The translations under genes were made by a program, and so were the position numbers. Source: Microcaldota archaeon (lineage in GTDB: Archaea > Micrarchaeota > Micrarchaeia > Micrarchaeales > Micrarchaeaceae). Taken from it: a stretch of 13,872 bases of DNA. This document shows, one piece after another, positions 6,515-12,772 of this stretch (position 1 is the stretch's first letter; each line of letters opens with the position of its first letter). The notes beneath the pieces were generated by a model. It had not been told where the DNA came from, did not search any database, and saw nothing but the letters and a program-made list of their open reading frames with translations. The stretch lies in contig JAKBRD010000021.1 in NCBI GenBank assembly GCA_021834865.1, positions 1-13,872 on the forward strand. The letters run 5' to 3'.

Positions 6515-7792
6515 TCATCCCTGTGTCTTTGTGGATACCTTTTCCAGCTTAATTCCTCTTTTTATTATCTTCGCGGCATTTTTCTTTATTGCGCTGATGT
6601 CGAGTTCGCTGTTCCTTGAGTTGCCTGACTTTATGGCACTGGCAGCTACGGCGCTCGCCACGCTAGACAGCACGCCTACCATCTCCTTGGCGCTATACGG
6701 CGCAGGCAATATATGCTCAACGTCAAGCTCTTTGCCAACGCACTTTGCAAGTGCCTTTGAAGCTTCATATAGCATGTCATAATCAACGTGTTTCGCCCCG
6801 GAATCGAGCAGGCCGCGCATTATGTTCGGAAAGCTCAACACGTTGTTTACCTGGTTCGGAGCATCGGATCTGCCGGTTGCCACTATGAAAGCCCCTGCAT
6901 CCTTTGCGTCCTTATAGGATATTTCAGGTACTGGGTTCGCAAGTGCAAACACTATCGGCTTTTCAGCCATCTTCTGTATCATTTCTTTCGTAAAAACTCC
7001 TGCACTCGAAACCCCTATCAGTACGTCAGCCTTTTCGGCTATTTCTGCAAGGCTTCCCTGCAGCTTTTCCCTATTGGTCAGCGTCGCTATTTCCTGCTTG
7101 AATTCGTTCATTCTGTCCTTGCGCCCATCGTATATCGCGCCTATGGTGTCGACTACATAAATGTTTTTTATTTTCATATAGTTCAAGAGCCTAACTATGC
7201 CCATCCCTGCCGCTCCCGCGCCGTTTATTACTATTTTGATTTTTGTTATATCCTTGCCGGAGAGCTTCAGTGCATTTATGAGTGCAGCCACCGCAACCAT
7301 TGCGGTTCCGTGCTGGTCGTCGTGAAGTATCGGAATTTCTAGCTCCTTAGAAAGCCTGTCCACTATCCTGAAGCATTTTGGCGACTCTATGTCCTCGATA
7401 TTGAAACCTCCAAATCCTGGGGCCAGAGCCTTTACGATGCTTATTATGGACTCTTCCTCCTGCGTGTCTAGGCATATCGGCACTGCATCAACGCCTCCAT
7501 ACTTCTTGAAGAGCATTGCCTTGGCTTCCATTACCGGCAGCCCGGCTTCAGGACCTATGTTGCCGAGGCCCAATATCCTGCTGCCATCTGTTATTATGGC
7601 CACGTTGTTGGGTTTTCCCGTATATGTATAAACTTTGGATTTGTCGTTCTTTATTGCGTTTGATATGACCGCAACTCCCGGAGTATACCTGAGCGCCAGG
7701 TCCTCCCTGCTGTCCACTTTAACCTTGGGTATTATCTCTATTGCTCCCTTGGATGTTTCATAAGCTTTAAGCACGTCTTCGTCAGTAGGCAT
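6515..7792 (-). CDS. NAD(P)-dependent malic enzyme (oxaloacetate-decarboxylating)
   Basis: Predicted cytoplasmic malic enzyme converting malate to pyruvate and CO2 with reduction of NAD(P). The 425-residue size matches the short bacterial/archaeal form without a phosphotransacetylase tail. The N-terminal catalytic domain has LRYTPGVAV (35-43; Y36 is the catalytic Tyr), GLGNIGPEAGLPVMEAKAMLF (K91 the catalytic Lys), the metal-binding NIEDIESP (E133, D134) and ILHDDQHGTA (D158, D159). The NAD(P)-binding domain has GAGAAGMG (191-198) and a strand ending in VVD (213-215). An Asp at the end of that strand favours NAD over NADP, but this is weak evidence. A TATA-like box (7813-7820) about 25 bases before ATG 7792 suggests its own leaderless transcript, downstream of and collinear with the fumarase gene. 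It completes a succinate-fumarate-malate-pyruvate set with its neighbours. Confidence 0.95.
   Translation of the reverse strand: MPTDEDVLKAYETSKGAIEIIPKVKVDSREDLALRYTPGVAVISNAIKNDKSKVYTYTGKPNNVAIITDGSRILGLGNIGPEAGLPVMEAKAMLFKKYGGVDAVPICLDTQEEESIISIVKALAPGFGGFNIEDIESPKCFRIVDRLSKELEIPILHDDQHGTAMVAVAALINALKLSGKDITKIKIVINGAGAAGMGIVRLLNYMKIKNIYVVDTIGAIYDGRKDRMNEFKQEIATLTNREKLQGSLAEIAEKADVLIGVSSAGVFTKEMIQKMAEKPIVFALANPVPEISYKDAKDAGAFIVATGRSDAPNQVNNVLSFPNIMRGLLDSGAKHVDYDMLYEASKALAKCVGKELDVEHILPAPYSAKEMVGVLSSVASAVAASAIKSGNSRNSELDISAIKKNAAKIIKRGIKLEKVSTKTQG
6559..6583 (+). terminator. T-runs downstream of zinc-ribbon membrane gene
   Basis: Two TTTTT runs (6559-6563 and 6579-6583) lie within 70 bases after the plus-strand stop at 6514, inside the opposing malic enzyme gene. 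They could end the plus transcript. No hairpin accompanies them. Confidence 0.25.
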
Positions 7793-7812
7793 TATTACAC
7801 CATTTTAACGCT

Positions 7813-7820
7813 AGTATAAA
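7813..7820 (-). promoter_or_regulatory. TATA-like box of malic enzyme gene
   Basis: The minus strand reads TTTATACT, centred about 25 bases before ATG 7792, in the 52-base gap after the fumarase gene. This argues for independent, leaderless transcription rather than only read-through from the fumarase gene. Confidence 0.45.
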
Positions 7821-7844
7821 ATTTGCAGCTTTTAATAACCAACC

Positions 7845-9242
7845 TTATTTTTCTTTACCTTCATTTGCCTGATTTTTGGGGTCCAGTATCTTTTCAAGCT
7901 CGCCCTTTTCCATTATTTTCATCTCAATGCACACCTGCTTCACGCTTTTGCCTTCGTCATAGGCCTTGACAGCTATTTCAGCGGCTTTGGCGTAGCCTAT
8001 GTATGGGCTAAGAGCAGTAACCAAAGAGGTGTCCATCTCCAGGTTTTTTGCAATCTCCCTTTTGTTTGGCCTTATGCCTATTATGCACCTGGAATCGAAA
8101 GCGTTGACGCCGTTGGATAATATCTTAACTGAGAAAAGCAAGTTGTAAGCTATAACTGGCATGAAAACGTTCAGCTCGAGCTGGCCAGAGTTGGCCGCTT
8201 CCCTCACTGTGTGCATGCTGCCCATTACGTTGAAGCACACCATGTTCAGCATCTCAGCCATGCTGGGGTTTATCTTGCCAGGCATTATCGAAGAACCAGG
8301 CTGCACAGCAGGGAGCACGAGCTCGTTTAGCCCTGCTCTTGGTCCTGAGCCAAGCAGCCTGACGTCGTTGGCTATCCTGTTGAGCGCTATCGCAACGTCA
8401 TCGAGAGCATTGGCAACTTCAAGCTCCGCGTGCTCGCTCTGCATTGCAGCGAAAGTGTTTGCCGATTTCCTGAACCTATGCCCGGTTAGCCTGTTGAGCT
8501 CCGCAATCGCATATTCCGAATAGCTCTTTGGTGTGTTCAATCCGGTGCCCACTGCAGTGCCGCCCAAAGGGAGCTCAAGCATCGAGACCAGCGCCCTGGA
8601 AAGCTCTTCTCTCACGTGCTTAACTGATCCGGCCCAGCCATAAAATTCCTGGCCAAGCGTCATCGGTACGGCATCCTGGAGATGGGTTCTGCCTATCTTG
8701 TATATGTGCGAAAACTCCTTGGCCTTTGCCGAAAGGCTTTTTTCGATATTGCCAAGCGCCGGAATAAGCCACTTGCATATGTAATCGTAAGCCGATATCC
8801 TTATTACGCAATGATAAGTATCGTTAGTCGATTGCGACATGTTTACGTGGTCGTTGGGATGCACAATCTTGTAGTCGCCTTTTTTGCCGCCAAGAATTTC
8901 TATGGCTTTGTTGGCTATTACTTCGTTTACATTCATGTTTGTGCTCGTTCCTGCTCCTGCCTGAAATACGTCAAGGACGAACTGGTCGGAAAGATTGCCA
9001 GAAGCTACAAGCTCCGCGGCTTTCATTATTGCATCGGCCCTCTTCCTGTCAAGCTTGCCAGCTTTCATATTTGCATAAGCTGCAGCGCGCTTGAGCGTTG
9101 CATAAGATCTAATGAATTCGTCCTGCACTCTTATCCCGGATATCTGGAAATTCATCCTTGCCCTCTCAGTCTCTGAGCCGTAATAAGCCTTGGAATCTAT
9201 CCTTACGCTTCCCAAAACATCCTTCTCGGTCCTATAACCCAT
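7845..9242 (-). CDS. fumC: Class II fumarate hydratase
   Basis: Predicted iron-free fumarase, reversibly hydrating fumarate to malate; homotetramer, cytoplasmic. The 465-residue length is typical. Motifs in order: TSTNMNVNEVIANKA (about 99-113), HPNDHVNMSQSTND (128-141), KIGRTHLQDAVP (182-193) with the catalytic-site H187, LGGTAVGTGLNTP (227-239), and the superfamily signature GSSIMPGKIN (316-325) containing the catalytic serine. The main alternative is aspartase, which shares much of this pattern and even PNDHVN and QDAVPMTLGQEF. RTH rather than RTQ, the LELNVFMPVI segment and VTALSPYIGYAKAAEIA (about 402-418) all favour fumarase, as do the succinate dehydrogenase and malic enzyme neighbours. 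ATG 9242 begins GYRTEKDVLG, a normal N-terminus. It is divergent from sdhA across 146 bases. Confidence 0.88.
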   Translation of the reverse strand: MGYRTEKDVLGSVRIDSKAYYGSETERARMNFQISGIRVQDEFIRSYATLKRAAAYANMKAGKLDRKRADAIMKAAELVASGNLSDQFVLDVFQAGAGTSTNMNVNEVIANKAIEILGGKKGDYKIVHPNDHVNMSQSTNDTYHCVIRISAYDYICKWLIPALGNIEKSLSAKAKEFSHIYKIGRTHLQDAVPMTLGQEFYGWAGSVKHVREELSRALVSMLELPLGGTAVGTGLNTPKSYSEYAIAELNRLTGHRFRKSANTFAAMQSEHAELEVANALDDVAIALNRIANDVRLLGSGPRAGLNELVLPAVQPGSSIMPGKINPSMAEMLNMVCFNVMGSMHTVREAANSGQLELNVFMPVIAYNLLFSVKILSNGVNAFDSRCIIGIRPNKREIAKNLEMDTSLVTALSPYIGYAKAAEIAVKAYDEGKSVKQVCIEMKIMEKGELEKILDPKNQANEGKEK

Positions 9243-9259
9243 GAAAACACCAACGTTAA

Positions 9260-9273
9260 TAATTGCGGAATTA
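9260..9273. repeat. Small inverted repeat in fumC-sdhA gap
   Basis: TAATT and AATTA flank GCGG. The repeat lies 18-31 bases upstream of the fumC ATG, where it would cover the start of fumC transcription. It is a possible operator, but a 5-bp A/T arm is weak evidence. Confidence 0.2.
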
Positions 9274-9339
9274 CATCTTAAACGCTTTTCTGAAACTGCT
9301 GCACTGAAGCCGATTATTTACCTAGCAAATCAAATCACG

Positions 9340-9358
9340 TTTATATTTCTTTTTATAT
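9340..9358 (+). promoter_or_regulatory. Tandem TATA-like boxes of the sdh operon
   Basis: TTTATATTT and TTTTATATC occur back to back. The second is centred about 34 bases before the TTG start of sdhA and would give a leader of only a few bases. The 146-base gap also has to hold the fumC promoter on the other strand, so the two transcription units could be controlled together. Confidence 0.45.
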
Positions 9359-9388
9359 CAAATAGTCTAATTGGTTTAGGGTAATATT

Positions 9389-11107
9389 TTGGCAGAATAC
9401 GAGGTTGTCGAATCGGACATACTTATAATAGGGGCTGGAGGAGCAGGCATGCGCGCCGCACTCGCGGCGCTTTCAAACGGCTCTAATGTAATAATAATCT
9501 CAAAATCCGTGCTTGGAAAGGCCCATACTGTAATGGCTGAGGGCGGCATAGCTGCTTCGGTTGGCAATGTGGATTCCAAGGACAACTGGCAGGTGCATTT
9601 TTCAGATACTATGGTTGAAGGCGTTTACCTTTCAAACTGGCGCATGGCCGAGCTCTTGGCAAAAGAGGCTCCAGAAAGAGTTTTCGAGCTGGAGCGCTTC
9701 GGCGCGATATTTGACAGGACCGAAGAAGGCAAGATAATGCAAAGGGCCTTCGGAGGCCACACATACAGGAGGCTCTGCCACGTCGGCGACAAGACTGGGC
9801 TTGAAATAATAAGGACGCTAGAGGACCAGATAATACATAAAAACGTAAAGGTGATGGACGAGATATACATCACCAAGCTTTTCAAGGATGGAGATTCGTT
9901 CTCAGGCGCGCTCGGGCTTTCAATGCGCGAAGGCAAGTTCTATCTTTTCAAGGCCAAGGCTCTCATAATATCGACAGGAGGGTGTGGCAGGGTGTTCAAG
10001 ATTACTTCCAATTCATGGGAATCGACTGGAGACGGGCTTGGGCTTGCTTACAAAATAGGGGTTGAGCTGCAGGACATGGAAATGATACAGTTCCATCCAA
10101 CAGGCATGGTATATCCTCCTGGAGTTGCAGGGCTGCTGGTTACCGAAGGCGTGCGTGGAGAGGGTGGCATCCTTACAAACACAAAGGGCGAGCGCTTCAT
10201 GCTCAGGTACTCGCCAGAAAAGAAGGAGCTTGATGCAAGGGATGTTGTGGCGCGATCAATATATTATGAAATACAGGCCGGAAGAGGCACAGAGCATGGC
10301 GGAGTGTACCTTGACATAAGCCAGAAGGGCGCAGACTTCATAAAAAAGAAGCTTCCAGGCATGTATTCGCAGTTCAAGGAATTTGCAGGCGTGGACATAA
10401 CAAAGGAAAAAATGGAGGTAGGCCCAACAGTGCACTATCAGATGGGTGGAATAAGGGTAGAAGCAGAAACCGGTGCGACTAACATAAAAGGCGTCTTCTC
10501 TGCAGGCGAGGTTGCCTCAGGGCTTCATGGTGCCAACAGGCTCGGCGGAAACTCTCTGGCTGACATACTGGTTTTCGGCAAGCGTACAGGAGAGGCCGCA
10601 AGCAAATACGTCAAGAATGCAAAACCTGGAAAAGTTAAAGATGCCGATGTGGCTTCAGCAATAAACGAAGTGAAAGCTTTCATAAAGCCCGGAGGAAAGA
10701 ACCCAAATGTGCTAATCGAACAACTGCGCGAAAAAATGTCAAGCAATGTGGGCATAATGAGGAACGAAAAGGACCTTCAGGATGCGCTTGAAACTATAGA
10801 GTCGATAAAATCACAATTCAAGGATGTCGGAGTATCTGGCCAGTTCGTATACAATAAAGGCCTATTGGCATGCCTTGAGCTTGGCAACATGCTCGTAGCT
10901 ACTGAGGCCATAGTCAGAAGCGCCATAATGCGCAAGGAGAGCAGGGGAGCCCATACGAGGAGCGACTACCCAAAGAAGTCAAAAGAATGGCTTAAGAATA
11001 TAATATGCAGCATAAGTGCCGACGGAAGCATGTCGCTTTCGACAGTGCCACTCAAGGAAATACCAGAAGAACTCAAGAAACTTGTAAAGCCAGAGGTATA
11101 TCAATGA
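9389..11107 (+). CDS. sdhA: Succinate dehydrogenase/fumarate reductase flavoprotein subunit
   Basis: Catalytic subunit of complex II, oxidising succinate to fumarate on covalently bound FAD at the cytoplasmic face. In 572 residues the sequence shows the dinucleotide-binding GAGGAG (15-20), the covalent-flavin site KAHTVMAEGGIAA (H46 the FAD-linked His), QFHPTGMVYPPG (H236, T238) and TEGVRGEGG (E253, R256). It also has DARDVVARS (R284 in the place of the proton-shuttle Arg), the substrate histidine H349 in GPTVHYQMGG, and R384 in HGANRLGGNSLAD. All key residues are present, so it should be active. The start is TTG, giving MAEYEVVESDILIIGAGG; no upstream ATG fits and a TATA-like box sits just upstream. 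The sdhB start overlaps its stop by 4 bases. Direction (Sdh or Frd) cannot be told from this subunit alone. Confidence 0.95.
   Translation: MAEYEVVESDILIIGAGGAGMRAALAALSNGSNVIIISKSVLGKAHTVMAEGGIAASVGNVDSKDNWQVHFSDTMVEGVYLSNWRMAELLAKEAPERVFELERFGAIFDRTEEGKIMQRAFGGHTYRRLCHVGDKTGLEIIRTLEDQIIHKNVKVMDEIYITKLFKDGDSFSGALGLSMREGKFYLFKAKALIISTGGCGRVFKITSNSWESTGDGLGLAYKIGVELQDMEMIQFHPTGMVYPPGVAGLLVTEGVRGEGGILTNTKGERFMLRYSPEKKELDARDVVARSIYYEIQAGRGTEHGGVYLDISQKGADFIKKKLPGMYSQFKEFAGVDITKEKMEVGPTVHYQMGGIRVEAETGATNIKGVFSAGEVASGLHGANRLGGNSLADILVFGKRTGEAASKYVKNAKPGKVKDADVASAINEVKAFIKPGGKNPNVLIEQLREKMSSNVGIMRNEKDLQDALETIESIKSQFKDVGVSGQFVYNKGLLACLELGNMLVATEAIVRSAIMRKESRGAHTRSDYPKKSKEWLKNIICSISADGSMSLSTVPLKEIPEELKKLVKPEVYQ
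11093..11097 (+). promoter_or_regulatory. Ribosome-binding site of sdhB
   Basis: GAGGT lies 6 bases before ATG 11104, within the sdhA 3' end. It fixes the sdhB start and excludes the longer in-frame extension back to 11005. Confidence 0.65.
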
Positions 11108-11853
11108 AAGACAAGATAACCATAAGCATATTCAGGAAGGATCCGGCATCCGGCGAAGAGGGCAAATTCGTGGACTATGAGGTTCCGGTAAAAGAGGGTA
11201 TGGTGGTTCTGGACGCTGTCAACTATGTTACAGAAAACATGGATACAACTTTGGCTGTCAGGTGGAATTGCAAGGCTGCGAGATGCGGCTCATGCGCAGC
11301 TGAAATAAACAATAGGCCCGCACTCATGTGCAAAACGAGGATAGATATTCTTGGGGATAAGATAAAAGTGGCGCCCATGGCAGTATTCCCACTGGTAAAA
11401 GATTTGGTCACCGATGTTTCAGAAAATTTTGAGATAGATCGCAAAATCCCAGGATTTACGCCGAGAGAAGGCGTAGAAAGCCCATGGATAATACCACAGA
11501 TGGACGTAGACAGGACAAAGGAATTCAGGACTTGCATAGAATGCTTCCTGTGCATGGACGTGTGCCACGTCGTAAGGGAGCACAAAAAGGACTATGTGGG
11601 CCCACGCCACGTAATCAAAGCCGCATCGCTCGACATGCATCCGATGGATACTGTTGACAGGTCCAAGTACCTGAACAAGGAGGGCGGCCTAGGGTATTGC
11701 AACATAACAAAGTGCTGCCAAGAGGTATGCCCTGAGCACATAAAGATAACAGACAACGCAATAATACAGGAAAAAGAGAGGGCAGTTGACAACTACTATG
11801 ATCCAATAGCGATGTTCCTAAAGAAAATATCAAAAAAACCAAAAGTTGATTGA
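11104..11853 (+). CDS. sdhB: Succinate dehydrogenase iron-sulfur subunit
   Basis: Electron-transfer subunit of complex II, 249 residues, linking the flavin to the membrane part. The N-terminal ferredoxin-like domain carries a [2Fe-2S] site, C56-x4-C61-x2-C64 (WNCKAARCGSC) and C76. The C-terminal helical domain has C144-x2-C147-x2-C150-x3-C154 and C199-x5-C205-x3-C209, giving a [4Fe-4S] centre plus the third cluster. Two deviations stand out. The first four-Cys motif ends CH instead of CP. An extra Cys, C204, sits beside C205 in CNITKCCQEVCP, where enzymes with a [3Fe-4S] centre have none. The start overlaps the sdhA stop in ATGA and has a GAGGT ribosome site. The stop codon TGA is followed at once, in the same frame, by the TTG start of the membrane anchor gene. 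Confidence 0.94.
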   Translation: MKDKITISIFRKDPASGEEGKFVDYEVPVKEGMVVLDAVNYVTENMDTTLAVRWNCKAARCGSCAAEINNRPALMCKTRIDILGDKIKVAPMAVFPLVKDLVTDVSENFEIDRKIPGFTPREGVESPWIIPQMDVDRTKEFRTCIECFLCMDVCHVVREHKKDYVGPRHVIKAASLDMHPMDTVDRSKYLNKEGGLGYCNITKCCQEVCPEHIKITDNAIIQEKERAVDNYYDPIAMFLKKISKKPKVD

Positions 11854-12570
11854 TTGGGAATTTACAAATCTCTGCATAACATACTTCCTTCGGAGTTCAT
11901 AGAGCCGAACTGGAGGTTCTATTCTTTTGTATTCCTCATAGCTTTTACAATAGTGATGCTTCTAGAGTTTCCTGTCAAGCCATACCACGGAATAATAGAC
12001 CCATTCTATTCGCCAACTATACTCGTGCTTCCGTTTGTCGGTTTATTCAGGCTCACATGCTACGCATACAGAAAGGACTATCACAGGCACATATTCAAGC
12101 ATCCAGTTTCCTGCGCGCTTGACAACAGGGGGGATTCCGCATTGAGGGATTATACCGGAGAGACGAAGTTCTTCAGGGTTGAAAACCTGCACAGGTATTT
12201 CATGTATTTCGGCGTAGCAATACTGCCATTTTTCTTCTATGATTTTTATCTGTCCATAACCTTCGGAGGAGGGCTGATAATAAGGCTCGCAAGCCTGATA
12301 CTTCTAGCGAACGCCATAATGGTAACGCTATGGGTATTTTCATGCCATGCAGTGCGCCACCTAACGGGCGGCAGGATGGACTGCTACGGATGCAGGTTTG
12401 CCGGAAAGCAGAAGAATTCATTCTTCAACCTCCAGTCAAAATTCAATTCACACCACGAGGCTTTGGCGTGGTCCAGCTTGATACTGTTCGTATTTGTGGA
12501 CCTGTATATAAGAGCACTCTCTGCGGGAATACCGCTTGACGTAACATTGCTGCACATAGCGCACATATGA
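11854..12570 (+). CDS. sdhC: Succinate dehydrogenase membrane anchor, Sdh1-like
   Basis: A 238-residue multi-pass membrane protein that would anchor SdhAB and pass electrons to quinone. Hydrophobic segments lie at about 22-38, 53-69, 113-135, 141-164 and 205-225, suggesting five helices. Conserved-looking residues cluster at helix ends: RLTCYAYRKDYHRH (66-79, C69), TGETKFF then NLHRY (111-115, H113), SCHAVRHLTGG (163-173; C164, H165, H169), DCYGC (176-180) and NSHHEALAWSSL (198-209). As I recall them, the RLTCYxYR, NLHRY and SCHxxRHxxGG patterns match the anchor of actinobacterial Sdh1-type enzymes rather than classical SdhC or SdhD. In Sdh1 a Rieske-type [2Fe-2S] centre sits in the membrane part. 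The start is TTG directly after the sdhB stop; the next ATG would remove the first helix. Function is strong from context, cofactor content is inferred. Confidence 0.85.
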   Translation: MGIYKSLHNILPSEFIEPNWRFYSFVFLIAFTIVMLLEFPVKPYHGIIDPFYSPTILVLPFVGLFRLTCYAYRKDYHRHIFKHPVSCALDNRGDSALRDYTGETKFFRVENLHRYFMYFGVAILPFFFYDFYLSITFGGGLIIRLASLILLANAIMVTLWVFSCHAVRHLTGGRMDCYGCRFAGKQKNSFFNLQSKFNSHHEALAWSSLILFVFVDLYIRALSAGIPLDVTLLHIAHI

Positions 12571-12574
12571 AAAA

Positions 12575-12757
12575 ATGATGATAACGATGAAAAAGATATT
12601 GCCTTCGAAATACCGTTATCCGATATTCTTCCTTGCATTCATGGTGATAAGCGCTGCCGGGCTTCTGTCAAAATACGCTGGGCTCAAGCTTGAATATACT
12701 GCGATAATAGTCGCTATCGGCTTCCTAATGTTCCTTTTCTCCATAGTACTGCCATAA
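12575..12757 (+). CDS. Small two-helix membrane protein, candidate extra Sdh subunit
   Basis: A 60-residue protein with two hydrophobic helices (about 15-32 and 41-59) joined by a short loop with Lys and Glu, and a basic N-terminus (KKILPSKYR). It starts 4 bases after the anchor stop; ATG codons at 12575, 12578 and 12587 are all in frame, and none has a clear ribosome site. Its position as the last gene of the sdh operon and its size suggest a small accessory membrane subunit, comparable in role to the small fourth subunit of some complex II enzymes, but no motif proves this. Only 15 bases separate it from the convergent permease gene. It could also be an unrelated small protein carried by the operon. 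Confidence 0.65.
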   Translation: MMITMKKILPSKYRYPIFFLAFMVISAAGLLSKYAGLKLEYTAIIVAIGFLMFLFSIVLP

Positions 12758-12772
12758 TGTCGCATTGAAAGT

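Noticed and set aside
6788..7342. Open frame of 184 codons on the plus strand
   Set aside because: It is antisense to the malic enzyme catalytic and cofactor-binding regions, has no family features, and is explained by codon bias of the real gene.
7845..9242. Aspartate ammonia-lyase instead of fumarase
   Set aside because: The PNDHVN and QDAVPMTLGQEF segments resemble aspartase, but RTH in place of RTQ, the LNVFMPVI segment, the C-terminal ALSPYIGYAKAAEIA and the sdh/malic enzyme neighbours fit fumarase better. A phylogeny would settle it.
11005..11103. N-terminal extension of SdhB by 33 residues
   Set aside because: The extension overlaps the sdhA coding end in another frame. The ATG at 11104 has a GAGGT ribosome site 6 bases away and matches normal SdhB N-termini.
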